Notes: generated from the letters alone by a model not told the origin. A stretch of DNA of 64,000 nt from Alishewanella longhuensis (GCF_014653435.1 NZ_BNAO01000005.1:216920-280919); one strand, 5' to 3'; positions 1 through 9,550 are shown, counted from the first letter of the stretch. Numbers and translations: made by a program.

Positions 1-1875
1 CTGGCACATCAACTGACCCTGCAAGTCACCGCCGATGAGTTTAAAGCAGATGTGGCGTTAAGCGGTGCTTTAACCGATCGCGAGCAATGGCAGGGCCAAT
101 TTACCGAATTTGCGTTTCAAACTCCGATTGGTTTATGGCAATTGGCTGCGCCGTTAAGACTTAGTGCCAGCCTACCGCAACAAAGCCTAACCCTAGCACA
201 ACATTGCTGGCAACAAGCCCCGGCTACGCTCTGTTTGACAGAAGATAGCACCCTTACTGCCGAAGCGGCCTCACTGCAACTTGCTCTAACCGATTACCAG
301 CTAGCCGAGTTAAACACCTTGTTACCCTATCAATCGACACTGCAGGGCGATTTAGCGGTACAACTTAGCCTGGACTGGCAACATGGCATAGCCCCCAGTG
401 CAGCAGTGACAGTGAAAGGCAGCAAGGGTGCCTTTACCCAACAGCTTGATGTACCTGTAACTTTAAGTTGGGCAGATTTTTTACTTAATAGCACCCTGGA
501 GCAACACCAACTACGCAGCCAACTTGATGTCAATTTAGGGAGCCAGGGCAAATTGCATGCGCAGGCGCTGGTTTCTGATTTGGCCGAAGCGGATAAGCCG
601 CTTCGAGCCGAGATCCAGTTGGAGCAGCTGACATTAGACTTTTTAAAACCACTACTGGATGAATACAGCGAACTGGCTGGTACCCTGTCTAGCCAACTGA
701 GTGTTAACGGCACTCTGGCCAATCCAACACTGCAAGGTGAAATAAGGCTCGATGCGTTAAAAGTAAGAGGTAAACTAGCACCAACCGATATCGAGCAAGC
801 CGACTTAGTAGTAAACTTTATTGGCGAGCAAGCGACCTTAACCGGCCAGGTAAAAACGCCTGAAGGTGCCATAGCGCTAACCGGCGATGCCAATTGGCAA
901 GATCTTGATAACTGGCGCGCCGCCATGCAAATAAAAGGGGACGAGCTAAAATTGCAGATCCCACAGGCAGTGCTCTTTGTTAAACCCGATCTGCAAATTA
1001 ATGCCCAACCCGGTCGCAGCCGAATCAGCGGTATAGTGCAAATACCCAGAGCCAATATTACTGTTGATAGCCTGCCGCAAAATGCGGTTGGCTTGTCGGC
1101 AGATCAGATTCTACTCAACCGCCGGCTTCAGCCAATTAGCGTAGCGCAAGCAAATACCTTTGCCATCGAAACGGATATTAGAGTGCGTTTAGGTCAGCAA
1201 GTGCGCTTATCTGCCTTTGGTTTAAAAACCCGCCTCAATGGTGAATTGCGTGTACAGCAACAACAAATAAACCCCACTGTCCGGGGTGAAGTGACCTTAC
1301 AGGATGGTACCTTTCGGGCTTATGGTCAGGATCTATTAATCCGTCAGGGTAAAATGACCTTTAGTGGCCCGGCCGATCAACCTTTTTTAAATGTCGAAGC
1401 CATTCGTAACCCTGCCAATATGGAAGACGATGTGATTGCCGGTATTCGCGTTACAGGGCCAGCAGACGAGCCGTTGATTAGCATTTTTTCCGAACCATCA
1501 AAACCGCAAGCCAATGCGTTATCATACTTAATTATGGGCCGGGATTTGGACAGTGAATCAGGCAGTGCCGCCAACAGTGTTACCACCAGCCTGATAGGGA
1601 TGAGCATCGCTTCCAGTGGCCGCCTGGTCGGAGAAATTGGTGAAGCCTTTGGCGTCAGTGATTTAACACTAGACACTGAAGGCGCGGGTGATAATTCACA
1701 GGTTACGGTAAGTGGCTATTTAACCCGCGACTTACAGCTAAAATACGGTATTGGCATTTTCCAACCGATAGGCCAATTTACCCTACGCTATCGACTAATG
1801 AGAAGTCTATTTCTGGAAGCCGTTTCTGGGATGGATAATGCGGTAGACTTACTTTATAAATTTGAGTTTGACTAG
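1..1875 (+). CDS. tamB: TamB, C-terminal part (gene starts before the window)
   Basis: The reading frame is open from base 1, so the start lies upstream; about 624 C-terminal residues are visible, roughly half of a usual TamB. TamB is anchored in the inner membrane, spans the periplasm as a long beta-helical groove and works with the outer-membrane protein TamA in outer-membrane protein insertion and lipid transport. The visible part is a long run of alternating beta-strand repeats. Its last 350 or so residues match the conserved TamB_C (DUF490) domain, including the LIMGRDLD stretch and the end YKFEFD. No tamA is visible because the window begins inside the gene. A hairpin terminator follows 100 bases downstream. 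Family assignment is firm; only the missing N-terminus limits it. Confidence 0.9.
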   Translation: MAHQLTLQVTADEFKADVALSGALTDREQWQGQFTEFAFQTPIGLWQLAAPLRLSASLPQQSLTLAQHCWQQAPATLCLTEDSTLTAEAASLQLALTDYQLAELNTLLPYQSTLQGDLAVQLSLDWQHGIAPSAAVTVKGSKGAFTQQLDVPVTLSWADFLLNSTLEQHQLRSQLDVNLGSQGKLHAQALVSDLAEADKPLRAEIQLEQLTLDFLKPLLDEYSELAGTLSSQLSVNGTLANPTLQGEIRLDALKVRGKLAPTDIEQADLVVNFIGEQATLTGQVKTPEGAIALTGDANWQDLDNWRAAMQIKGDELKLQIPQAVLFVKPDLQINAQPGRSRISGIVQIPRANITVDSLPQNAVGLSADQILLNRRLQPISVAQANTFAIETDIRVRLGQQVRLSAFGLKTRLNGELRVQQQQINPTVRGEVTLQDGTFRAYGQDLLIRQGKMTFSGPADQPFLNVEAIRNPANMEDDVIAGIRVTGPADEPLISIFSEPSKPQANALSYLIMGRDLDSESGSAANSVTTSLIGMSIASSGRLVGEIGEAFGVSDLTLDTEGAGDNSQVTVSGYLTRDLQLKYGIGIFQPIGQFTLRYRLMRSLFLEAVSGMDNAVDLLYKFEFD

Positions 1876-1978
1876 CAAACCGACGCAACGGCAGTTTGCT
1901 GTCAAAGCAGCTTGTAGTATAGTCACCAAGCTTACTACGATAAATGCTTAGCACTATGCACTCTGCAACATTTGCTTT

Positions 1979-2000
1979 GGCTGCCTCGGCAGCCATTTTT
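1979..2000 (+). terminator. Intrinsic terminator after tamB
   Basis: Stem GGCTGC/GCAGCC (1979-1984 with 1989-1994) around a CTCG tetraloop, followed by ATTTTT. It lies between the convergent ends of tamB and cmoM and reads as a terminator for tamB. Confidence 0.7.
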
Positions 2001-2002
2001 GT

Positions 2003-2785
2003 TTAAATTGGTTCAGCTCTTAGTAACAAATGTGTGTAACGCCCCAATGAGGCATAAGGCTCTTGCCGGTTATATTGCAGCTCTAACGCCTCCAGCTCAG
2101 TGTAGTGGCTTTGTTGCTGTTCTCTATCGCGCAAATAATCATGAAAACAGCGCACCCCGGTTTTACCGAGCAAGCTAAAACCGGCCTGTCGACACCAATC
2201 AAGCACCTCGTTACTGACTAAGGGGTGCTGTGGATTTAAGCGCACTGGCTTCTTCACCCGCATATCGGCGTTAACATAATCGAAATTACCGTAGAGTATA
2301 TTGCTAAAACGGTGGGCCTCTTTATTGTAAAACATTAGCGATAATACCCCGCCAGGCGCCACCCATTGCTTTAATGCGGTAATGGCAGCTTGTGGGTCAG
2401 CCAGCCACTCCAGTACGGCATGGCACAGTACCAACGGGTAGTTCTTACCAGCAAGTTGCTCATGCAATTGCTGTAACGGACTCTGAATAAAGCTAAGCTG
2501 TGCCAGCAGCCCTTGTGCCAGCGCCTCTGTTTTAGCAATTTGCAGCATTTCGCCAGAGATATCGTTAAGTACCACCTGATGCCCGAGCGCAGCCAGTTGC
2601 AATGCCAATTGCCCTTGGCCACCGCCAACATCCAGTAAAGCAGACGGGCGAGCTAACTGTGGCAGTTCCAACAAGTCGCGCATTAACACCGCCTGGCGAA
2701 TTTTGCCCTTAGTGGTGTTATAGATATTTTGCGAAAAGCGCCCAGCTAAGCTATCAAAATTACGATCGGTTAAACCATCACGCAT
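2003..2785 (-). CDS. cmoM: tRNA 5-carboxymethoxyuridine methyltransferase CmoM (SmtA)
   Basis: SAM-dependent methyltransferase of 260 residues that methylates cmo5U at tRNA wobble position 34 to mcmo5U. The N-terminal RNFDSLAGRFSQNIYNTTKG segment is the CmoM family signature. The SAM-binding motif I LLDVGGGQGQLALQLA is near residues 50-65, followed by HAVLEWLADP, GGVLSLMFYN and NFDYVNADM; these line up with E. coli SmtA/CmoM over the full length. The end RQEPYASLGRYTHLLLR is also typical. It is on the minus strand upstream of nothing obvious and downstream of the NIF3 gene with a 35-base gap, so co-transcription with that gene is likely. Confidence 0.9.
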   Translation of the reverse strand: MRDGLTDRNFDSLAGRFSQNIYNTTKGKIRQAVLMRDLLELPQLARPSALLDVGGGQGQLALQLAALGHQVVLNDISGEMLQIAKTEALAQGLLAQLSFIQSPLQQLHEQLAGKNYPLVLCHAVLEWLADPQAAITALKQWVAPGGVLSLMFYNKEAHRFSNILYGNFDYVNADMRVKKPVRLNPQHPLVSNEVLDWCRQAGFSLLGKTGVRCFHDYLRDREQQQSHYTELEALELQYNRQEPYASLGRYTHLLLRAEPI

Positions 2786-2820
2786 AAGGTGTCTCTGCTC
2801 ATCAACATCATGAATGCTTG

Positions 2821-3579
2821 TTAGGCCGGATTGGCAATATCAACAAAATGCACTTTCAGCCCCAGTTCGCTGGCTAAATACTCTCCCAACGCTTTTATAC
2901 CATAGCGCTCAGTGGCATGATGCCCCGCTGCGATAAAGTGAATGCCGAGCTCCCGCGCGACATGAATGGTTTGCTCGGACACTTCGCCCGTGACAAACAA
3001 TTGCACTCCCGCCGCCGCGGCCTGTTCGATATAGCCCTGACCACCACCGGTACACCAGGCAATGTTTTGCACCAGACCGATACTGGCATCTTCCACCAAT
3101 ACCGCGCGTCCTAATGCCTGGCTTAACCGCTCAGCAATAGCCGCTAGAAGCATTGCACTTGGCAAACGGCCTTGCTGTAGCACACCTAACGGCTCTGCAC
3201 TTAACACGGGTTCAACTTGTTGCACGCCTAAGATCTTGCCCAACTGAGCATTATTACCAAGCTCAGCGTGTACATCCAGTGGCAAATGATAGGCCAGCAA
3301 ATTAATATCATGTTGCAATAAAAGCGCTAACCGGCGCTTTTTCATACCCACCACCGGCATGGCTTCGTTTTTCCAAAAATAACCATGGTGCACTAAGACG
3401 GCATCAGCATGCAGTGCTACCGCCTGCTCCAACAGCGCCTGACTGGCCGTCACACCAGTAACTATAGTACGGATCTGCGCTTTTCCTTCTACCTGCAAGC
3501 CATTGGGGCAATAATCTTTAACGCGGCCGCTATTAAGGGTTTCATCAATAAAGTTAACAAGTTGCTGGCGTTCAATCAT
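2821..3579 (-). CDS. ybgI: NIF3 / YbgI family dinuclear metal-centre protein
   Basis: Predicted 252-residue NIF3-like protein with a dinuclear metal site; the family forms hexameric rings and its biochemical role is still unsettled. VLVHHGYFW near residue 60 and GHHATERYG near residue 215 are the metal-binding segments of the family, and VTGEVSEQTIH precedes the second. The start is set at 3579, MIERQQLVNF, because this matches the family N-terminus; an in-frame ATG at 3693 would add 38 residues that fit no family member. The start overlaps the end of the upstream glycosyltransferase by 8 bases, suggesting translational coupling in a glycosyltransferase-ybgI-cmoM transcript. Confidence 0.85.
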   Translation of the reverse strand: MIERQQLVNFIDETLNSGRVKDYCPNGLQVEGKAQIRTIVTGVTASQALLEQAVALHADAVLVHHGYFWKNEAMPVVGMKKRRLALLLQHDINLLAYHLPLDVHAELGNNAQLGKILGVQQVEPVLSAEPLGVLQQGRLPSAMLLAAIAERLSQALGRAVLVEDASIGLVQNIAWCTGGGQGYIEQAAAAGVQLFVTGEVSEQTIHVARELGIHFIAAGHHATERYGIKALGEYLASELGLKVHFVDIANPA

Positions 3580-4834
3580 GACTGTTCCTATTTTTGGCGG
3601 CAATCCACTGTCCCATATAGCGGGTACTGCGATACGCATGTGATTGTAACATCTGACCGGTAAAATTGCTGTGGCGTCGAGTATTACGCGCAACCGGACT
3701 TTCGGTTAGCAAGAACTGTAACTGCTGCCACACCTGACAGGCCTGATCTTCGCTAAAGCGTTCAGTTAAAATGCGGTAGCCTTGTTGCTGTGCGGCTTGC
3801 CAGGCAGACTCATCCCGATAGAGCGCGCAGGCTGCAGCTGCAAACGCCTCCGCGTTATCAGCAATAGCACCGGCCCAATGGCTTGAATTATCGTTAATCG
3901 ACATACCTTCAGCACCGACAGTCGTGGTAATGCTGGGCGTACCGCATTGCATCGCCTCTAATAGCTTACCTTTTAAGCCCGCACCAAACTGCAAGGGTGC
4001 CAGGCAAAGCCTGGCTTGCTGCATAACGACTACCGCATCTTCGGCCCAGCCTTTGACCAAAAAGCCTTCACGGGCATTATTTAGCGCTGTAGCCTTAGGA
4101 GGTGGATAAGCACCATAAATATGCAGCTCCGCTTTAGGTAACTGCTTGCGGATCAGCGGCCAGATCTGCTGCTTTAACCATAATACGGCCTGCCAATTCG
4201 GTGCATGGCGAAAATTGCCAATGCTAATAAAATGGTCCCGCGCAGCAAAGTCTGGCACCTGCGCATAAGGGCCTCGTTGCCAAAAGGGGCAATAACAAAG
4301 CAAGTGAGCTGGGATCTGATAATGCTGCTGTAACAGCTGCATTTCGTAACTAGAGATGACTAAAGTAAGATCACAGCGATAAATGGCCGCCACTTCGCGA
4401 TAGGCCAAATCGTTATTTAGCCGCTCGACGGCAACGGCTGTGGCGACAAGGTGGCTGTCGGCTTTAACGGCTTCATGCCGGGCATGGCGCAGTGCATGCA
4501 CATCTTCCATATCCAGAATACGTAATGCCTCTGGGCAGGCCTCGGCGACGCGCCAGCCAAACTGCTCTTCTAACATAAAGCGATCGAACATCACGGCTTG
4601 CGGTGCCAGCGTTTGCAGCCATTGCTGAAAACTGTCGCAATTAAGCACAATGCTCTGCTCCGCTACCCCGATACTGGGTAAATCAAAACGATGCGGGCTT
4701 TTTTCTGCAGCACTGGCAAAGATCACCTGATAGCCTTGCGCTTGAAACAGCCGAATTAAACTGAGCATGCGGCTACCCGCCGCAGAGGATGCGGGCTCTG
4801 GCCAAACATAACCTATTACTACCAATAACGGCAT
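3572..4834 (-). CDS. Glycosyltransferase, GT4-like fold
   Basis: A 420-residue cytoplasmic protein without signal peptide. The N-terminal GYVWPEPASSAAGSRM loop and the C-terminal Rossmann half, with ISIGNFRHAPNW near residue 207, LHIYGAYPPP, VKGWAEDA, and the donor-sugar motif FGAGLKGKLLEAMQCGTPSI near residues 290-310, mark a GT-B glycosyltransferase of group 4 type. Donor and acceptor cannot be told from sequence. No other polysaccharide genes are next to it, so this seems to be a stand-alone enzyme. Its last 8 bases overlap the NIF3 gene start. Confidence 0.8.
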   Translation of the reverse strand: MPLLVVIGYVWPEPASSAAGSRMLSLIRLFQAQGYQVIFASAAEKSPHRFDLPSIGVAEQSIVLNCDSFQQWLQTLAPQAVMFDRFMLEEQFGWRVAEACPEALRILDMEDVHALRHARHEAVKADSHLVATAVAVERLNNDLAYREVAAIYRCDLTLVISSYEMQLLQQHYQIPAHLLCYCPFWQRGPYAQVPDFAARDHFISIGNFRHAPNWQAVLWLKQQIWPLIRKQLPKAELHIYGAYPPPKATALNNAREGFLVKGWAEDAVVVMQQARLCLAPLQFGAGLKGKLLEAMQCGTPSITTTVGAEGMSINDNSSHWAGAIADNAEAFAAAACALYRDESAWQAAQQQGYRILTERFSEDQACQVWQQLQFLLTESPVARNTRRHSNFTGQMLQSHAYRSTRYMGQWIAAKNRNSHD

Positions 4835-5064
4835 GCGCTCTCCATTTATAAAAAGCGCTTATTTTAGCTGGTTTAACGATAAATAGCATGGTTAACCCAG
4901 CAAGTGCCGCACTGGATTTTACAAAATCCAAAAAACACTTGCCAAGGCCGGCTAAGTGCGTCAGCGAACCGACCACAGTCTCAACACCTTATAACGTAAA
5001 AATGCATCCTGGATCCTATAAGTTTGGCGATTCAGCTACTCCCTCTTGTAACCATAGGAGCACT

Positions 5065-5112
5065 ATGCTGATGACACGATTAGCCCGGACATCTTGTCCA
5101 GCGATCAATTGA
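5065..5112 (+). CDS. Possible 15-residue leader peptide before the PRC-barrel gene
   Basis: ATG at 5065 is preceded by AGGAG (5057-5061), runs 15 codons and ends with TGA 16 bases before the PRC-barrel start. It contains two arginine codons and one cysteine codon, no obvious attenuator hairpin follows, and codon statistics are impossible at this size. It may be a translated upstream ORF or chance. Confidence 0.25.
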   Translation: MLMTRLARTSCPAIN

Positions 5113-5128
5113 TTTAAGGGATACCAAC

Positions 5129-5635
5129 ATGAAAAAGCTAAATTCGTTTTTATTATACGGTCTGGTTACGCCAGCTCTAGCCCTGGGTGCTGGTGCAGCC
5201 TTTGCTCAACAATCACCCCAGCCTAAAACGACACAAAATGAGCAAAATCCTCAGCACGCTAAACCTGCTGAGCAACAAGCAAACTCAGCACTACAAAAAA
5301 CACGAGAGCAATCTCGCATGCAAAACCAGAGTTATCTGGCCTCGGCACCCGCAAATGGCTCACACGCCACTAAACTGATTGGGACTGACGTAAAAACCAG
5401 CACTAATGAAGACATTGGCTCGGTGAGTGATCTGATCATTGATAGCAACGGTCAAATTCTGGCTATTGTCGTTGGTGTTGGTGGATTCTTAGGTATGGGC
5501 GAGAAAGACGTGGCGATCAGTTGGAGTAATGTCACAAAAACAGGCTCTGGTGATGATCAACAATTGCAAATTAACGGCACTCGAGATGATTTAGTTCAGC
5601 GCCTAAATTTGAAAAACGGGATTAATTTCCGGTAG
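5129..5635 (+). CDS. Secreted PRC-barrel domain protein
   Basis: A 168-residue protein with a Sec signal peptide (MKK, hydrophobic stretch, AFA-QQ near residues 27-28). A low-complexity Q/K/N-rich linker follows to about residue 75, then one PRC-barrel domain from LIGTDVKTS through DIGSVSDLIID to GGFLGMGEKDVAISW. PRC-barrels are small beta-barrel adaptor domains found in photosynthetic reaction centres, RimM and many envelope stress proteins; the role here is unknown. The GGFLGMG core is shared with the second PRC-barrel gene at 9547-9936 on the other side of katE. It is transcribed away from the glycosyltransferase and ends at a terminator at 5694. Confidence 0.8.
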   Translation: MKKLNSFLLYGLVTPALALGAGAAFAQQSPQPKTTQNEQNPQHAKPAEQQANSALQKTREQSRMQNQSYLASAPANGSHATKLIGTDVKTSTNEDIGSVSDLIIDSNGQILAIVVGVGGFLGMGEKDVAISWSNVTKTGSGDDQQLQINGTRDDLVQRLNLKNGINFR

Positions 5636-5693
5636 TCTTTTTTATTGCAACAGCTAATTCAGCGTTATTTCTAATAGCATAGTGGCATAAATG

Positions 5694-5724
5694 AACGGCG
5701 GAGGCTTTGGCCCCGCCGTTTTCT
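5694..5724 (+). terminator. Intrinsic terminator after PRC-barrel gene
   Basis: AACGGCGG (5694-5701) pairs with CCGCCGTT (5713-5720), followed by TTCTTT. It lies between the plus-strand PRC gene and the minus-strand katE group. Confidence 0.75.
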
Positions 5725-5762
5725 TTAGTACAATCTTAAAAACTGCCTTTTTTGAAAAAGGA

Positions 5763-5834
5763 TTAAAACAGCAATGCAACTAAGATAATAATGGGGATAG
5801 GGACCCCAAGAATAAACAGTAATATTGAACGCAT
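5763..5834 (-). CDS. 23-residue hydrophobic membrane peptide
   Basis: ATG at 5834-5832 opens a 23-codon frame ending in TAA at 5763. The peptide begins MRSILLFILGVPIPII and continues with leucine, valine and isoleucine, so nearly the whole chain is one membrane span with a central VPIP kink. AGGAG lies 8 bases upstream of the ATG (reverse strand, from AAGGAGTTTGCT), a better ribosome site than most in this window. It sits 79 bases after the 322-residue membrane protein and likely belongs to the katE transcript. Short peptides of this kind are usually missed in annotation. The role is unknown; a membrane-stress peptide is a guess from the neighbours. Confidence 0.6.
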   Translation of the reverse strand: MRSILLFILGVPIPIIILVALLF

Positions 5835-5913
5835 AGCAAACTCCTTGCAAAGGTCATTAAGTTACAAACGTCTTCCGATTACACATCTCTAAAGAGTAAT
5901 AATAAAGGGCGTA

Positions 5914-6882
5914 TTAAGCATCTCGTTGGCGTCCACCGAATACCGCCATTAAACTCGCAGTGAAAGCACCGAGCAGCAAGGTGACAGTCATCCAAAGTGC
6001 GGCTAACGCAGAGGCTTTTCGGGCCGTATCCGCAACTTCACGGGCAGAGATTTCCAGCGCCTCTAGCGCAGCTTGAACGTTGTTAAACCCCTCTGTTACC
6101 CGCTGTTCAGCGGCTTGCTGGCTCAGTGTAGTGCGCTGCGCAATAAGCTGGCCAAGATAACGTCTATCTTCTTCTGGTAAAGGCCCCGCACTGATTGCCT
6201 GCGTAAAGATCCGTATTACCTCCGCAGTCGGAACGTCCGCAACTTCCGGACGACTTGCAGAGGCTTGCATTGCAGTTGCTTGTTGCGTGCCTGCAGGTTC
6301 ACTACGAAACAACGAATCAACAAAATACTCGATGGTATCGCTGGGTTTTGTTGTGTTACTGCCATTTTCGGCAGCACCGGCAGTAGCATTTGCCACTGTA
6401 CCGAGGGTACTTGCCGCCCCACTGACCACTGCGCCACCAGCGTGCGCACCGCTACTGACTATAGAACCTACAACCGACACTAATACTAACGCTGTGACTA
6501 ATGAAGCAACTGCCCAGGTGAGAAAACCATGCGCAGTATCACGAAAGTACACTTCATCAATGTGGGTTGCGATCCACCTAGTACGCAGGCGCCCAGCCAA
6601 GTATCCGCCCATTCCGGACGCGGCAACCTGGGTAAAACTTAACCACAAAATGGCTGAGAACCCGATGGTAGCCGCACTAACCCCTTGCATACTCCAGGGA
6701 GATACTGCAGAAAATCCCAGTCCGGTACCAAGGATTACCAGTAGCAGTGATAAGGCAGCTGCCCCAGCTGCACCAGCAAGGATCGCCGCCCAGGATACGG
6801 CACTGCCCCCCGTTGCATCATGTATGTTTGCCGTAGAATGGCCCATCCCTGTGGTATTTGACACGGTATTTAGTTCTGACAT
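5914..6882 (-). CDS. Predicted four-helix membrane protein of the katE cluster
   Basis: A 322-residue protein of unknown function. Four hydrophobic segments are visible: about residues 28-55, 66-92, 118-142 and 295-317. The second and third hold many Gly/Ala. Between the third and fourth lies a soluble region of about 150 residues, with an Ala/Gly-rich stretch and then a helical part (residues 220-290) rich in Q, E, A and R that could be a coiled coil. The start at 6882 is chosen because GGAG sits 9 bases upstream; the open frame runs further back into katE without a usable start. It follows katE by 40 bases and is probably co-transcribed with it. Similar proteins occur next to catalase and stress genes, but I do not recognise a named family. 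Confidence 0.7.
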   Translation of the reverse strand: MSELNTVSNTTGMGHSTANIHDATGGSAVSWAAILAGAAGAAALSLLLVILGTGLGFSAVSPWSMQGVSAATIGFSAILWLSFTQVAASGMGGYLAGRLRTRWIATHIDEVYFRDTAHGFLTWAVASLVTALVLVSVVGSIVSSGAHAGGAVVSGAASTLGTVANATAGAAENGSNTTKPSDTIEYFVDSLFRSEPAGTQQATAMQASASRPEVADVPTAEVIRIFTQAISAGPLPEEDRRYLGQLIAQRTTLSQQAAEQRVTEGFNNVQAALEALEISAREVADTARKASALAALWMTVTLLLGAFTASLMAVFGGRQRDA

Positions 6883-6922
6883 AGCTATCTCCATAATGTT
6901 AAGGTACTTTACTAAGCCGCAA

Positions 6923-9049
6923 TTAAGATGCGGATTTGAGCATTTCGTCGCGTTGATTTTTTGCTCGGGTCGGGTGGCGATGCGCGGCGATAGCTTTGAT
7001 AAAGGCTGAGGCAATTTCGGCAGCGTCGGTACTTTCTGCCAGTAAGATACTTTTATCTTTGTCCGTTGTAGGTTCAATGCCTGCCATATCCAGCAGCTCC
7101 TGCCCGGCACTAAAAGCCAGGATGGCTTTACCGTGGCGAAAGGCATCTTTAATAAAAGGCATGGTATCCACGTTATCAGCCAGTGCCTGTATTGCCTCGC
7201 TGCCATCAGGTAACACCAATGCATCAAATAGCACTGATGGCGAGTTCTGCATCGACTTATTCGCGGTAATGTCTGCACCGTTAGCGCCCGTGAACAGACC
7301 AATCCTTGGTCCGACAAAGTGCACAACCGCACCGGCATCAACTAACGCGGTACTTAGCGTAACGAGGGAAGCGTGGTGTACGCCATGCTCAACTAAGATG
7401 GCAACTTGTCGGGTGCGAATGCCGCACTCACCTGGTAGCGCCATTAAAGACAATGGCAGTGAAACCGTTATTTCTGGTGCTACCGGATCTCTGCATACCT
7501 TAGGCATCGCCAGTGGCACGGCCATGCCTAAGCCTGCCGCAACGTCGGCCGCCAGCTCAGGTGACACGTTAACGAGCGAAGACACCATGCGCTGCCGAAT
7601 GTCGGCTACTGCAACCATGCTTAATTCAAAAGCAAAAGCTGCGGCGATATGCTTTTTCTCTACCGCAGTTTGGCTGTTAAAGAACAAGGTTGCCTGTGCA
7701 TAATGCTCATTAAACTTTTCGGGTTTACCACGTACTTTGTCTTCGGCAGTCGTCTGCGGAAATGAGGCAAAACCTGCAGCTCCGGCTTGAAATGGACAGC
7801 CTCCCGCCAGTGAGTTAGGCTCGTAAGCAACCTGCCCTGGATTGATAGCCTGCCGATGCATGCCATCACGTTGATTATTTCGTACCGCAGCCAGCGGGGC
7901 ATTAACCGGAATTTCGTGAAAATTGGGGCCGCCAAGACGACTGATTTGGGTATCGACGTAGGAGTGGATCCGCCCGGCAAGTAAGGGATCATTAGAAAAA
8001 TCGATGCCTGGAATAATATGCGCCGCACAAAATGCCACCTGCTCGGTTTCGGCAAAAAAGTTTTCCGGATTGCGGTTTAGCACCATCCGACCAACCGGCG
8101 TCAGCGGTACCAGTTCTTCCGGGATTAACTTGGTTGCATCAAGCACATCAAAGCTAAAGCTCTCTGCTTGCTCTTCCGTAAAAATTTGTAACCCTAGCTC
8201 CCATTCCGGAAATTCGCCTGCGGCTATGGCTTCCCACAAATCGCGCCGATGAAAATCCGGATCAGCACCGGATATTTTCACGGCCTCATCCCACACCAGT
8301 GCATGCGTACCCAGAAATGGTCGCCAATGAAACTTACAGAATACCGATGCGCCCTGCTCGTTCACCAACCGGAAGGTATGTACGCCAAAGCCCTGCATCA
8401 TCCGATAACTGCGCGGTATGCCGCGATCAGACATAACCCACAGCAACATATGGGTCGACTCCGGCATTAAGGAGACGAAGTCCCAGAAGGTGTCGTGCGC
8501 GGCAGCCGCTTGCGGCATACCATGGTGTGGTTCTGGTTTGGCAGCATGAACCAGGTCAGGAAATTTGATGGCATCCTGAATAAAGAAAACCGGTATATTG
8601 TTACCTACCAGGTCCCAATTACCTTCTTCAGTATAAAATTTCACCGCAAAACCACGGGCATCGCGCGCCGTGTCTTTCGATCCCCGCTCGCCGAGCACTG
8701 TGGAAAAACGCACAAACACCGGCGTCACTTTGCCTTTCTCGGCAAACGGCGCCGCGCGGGTATGCTTAGTAAAGGCATCATAGGCTTCGAAGTAGCCGTG
8801 AGCACCTGAACCCCGGGCATGCACAATGCGCTCGGGTATCCGCTCATGGTCAAAATGGGTGATTTTTTCCCGCAGAATAAAATCTTCCAGCAGACTAGGT
8901 CCCCGTAAACCGGCTTTTAAACTGTGCTGGTTATCGCTAATCGGCACGCCTTGATTGGTTGTTAATACTTGCGATGTTGCCTCAGGAGCGGTAGCGCATT
9001 TTTCATTTAGCGCCCGTTTGGTATTAATGGGTTTCCTGGTGTTTTCCAT
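6923..9049 (-). CDS. katE: Catalase HPII, large-subunit monofunctional catalase
   Basis: A 708-residue large-subunit catalase that dismutates hydrogen peroxide in the cytoplasm with heme. The distal histidine is in [14 protein letters not shown] (about H77), the distal asparagine is in GNNIPVFFI, and the proximal heme tyrosine is in RIHSYVDTQ near residue 360. From about residue 555 a flavodoxin-like GATase1 domain follows ([33 protein letters not shown]), the feature that separates HPII-type from small-subunit catalases. The length is slightly below E. coli KatE because the N-terminal arm is shorter. In E. coli katE is RpoS-dependent; no promoter could be assigned here. It leads a likely operon with the membrane protein and the 23-residue peptide. 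Confidence 0.95.
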   Translation of the reverse strand: MENTRKPINTKRALNEKCATAPEATSQVLTTNQGVPISDNQHSLKAGLRGPSLLEDFILREKITHFDHERIPERIVHARGSGAHGYFEAYDAFTKHTRAAPFAEKGKVTPVFVRFSTVLGERGSKDTARDARGFAVKFYTEEGNWDLVGNNIPVFFIQDAIKFPDLVHAAKPEPHHGMPQAAAAHDTFWDFVSLMPESTHMLLWVMSDRGIPRSYRMMQGFGVHTFRLVNEQGASVFCKFHWRPFLGTHALVWDEAVKISGADPDFHRRDLWEAIAAGEFPEWELGLQIFTEEQAESFSFDVLDATKLIPEELVPLTPVGRMVLNRNPENFFAETEQVAFCAAHIIPGIDFSNDPLLAGRIHSYVDTQISRLGGPNFHEIPVNAPLAAVRNNQRDGMHRQAINPGQVAYEPNSLAGGCPFQAGAAGFASFPQTTAEDKVRGKPEKFNEHYAQATLFFNSQTAVEKKHIAAAFAFELSMVAVADIRQRMVSSLVNVSPELAADVAAGLGMAVPLAMPKVCRDPVAPEITVSLPLSLMALPGECGIRTRQVAILVEHGVHHASLVTLSTALVDAGAVVHFVGPRIGLFTGANGADITANKSMQNSPSVLFDALVLPDGSEAIQALADNVDTMPFIKDAFRHGKAILAFSAGQELLDMAGIEPTTDKDKSILLAESTDAAEIASAFIKAIAAHRHPTRAKNQRDEMLKSAS

Positions 9050-9355
9050 AATGCAGCTCCGGTGAAATAAGGATTCTGAGTGGTGATGGTGTCACCAACG
9101 TCGTAGGCTTTTCTTGATTTTGCTTAGATAGCGACAGACTGTCTGTTCGATAACGCACCTTTCGGCGCACAAGGATGATTTCTGAGGTCTGTGTTGTGAC
9201 GGCGACGAGATACCTGCAACAGATAATTAGCAGTAAGTTAGCTAGCGTACATACCTGCCTGCGGGCTTTAACTATCTTAGGAGCTACACCCTGCTTCGCC
9301 ATACACCATGGTACGAGGCAGAACCTTAGTGAAATACGTATCTGGAGTACACATT
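9050..9355. promoter_or_regulatory. Divergent intergenic region between katE and the small lysine-rich gene
   Basis: About 300 bases without a gene, holding promoters for both directions. A perfect 13-base palindrome, ACAGAC-T-GTCTGT, lies at 9134-9146, about 85 bases upstream of the katE start. It could be an operator but matches no site I recognise. Nothing else distinct was found. Confidence 0.4.
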
Positions 9356-9550
9356 ATGGATAAGAATCAAACCAAAGGTCATTCGAACGACGATAAAAGA
9401 AAAGGTAAAGAGGTTGCTGAACATGTCAGTCAGGACAGTGCAAAGCAGGAGAAAGGCAGCAACAAAAAAGGCTACCCTGAGCAACAAAAAGGCAAAGATG
9501 GCACTGTAATTGGCGATATTAATGGCGATGCCAGAAAGGGCAAAAAATGA
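9356..9550 (+). CDS. Small hydrophilic lysine-rich protein
   Basis: A 64-residue protein, very rich in Lys, Asp, Gln and Gly, with no hydrophobic segment and probably disordered. It contains KGK and KKG repeats and ends GDARKGKK. The start at 9356 is preceded by GGAG at 9343-9346; an in-frame ATG at 9308 lacks such a site. Its stop overlaps the start of the PRC-barrel gene as ATGA, so the two are translationally coupled. The composition recalls small stress-induced hydrophilic proteins (CsbD- or KGG-like), but no diagnostic motif is present and the function is unknown. Confidence 0.6.
   Translation: MDKNQTKGHSNDDKRKGKEVAEHVSQDSAKQEKGSNKKGYPEQQKGKDGTVIGDINGDARKGKK

Noticed and set aside
330-1055. 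Minus-strand frame of 241 codons inside tamB
   Set aside because: Antisense shadow of tamB with cysteine/serine-rich composition and no recognisable motif.
6287-7009. Long plus-strand frame (240 codons) across the membrane protein and katE end
   Set aside because: It lies opposite two well-supported genes, has no family character and no ribosome site; it is a shadow of GC-biased codons.
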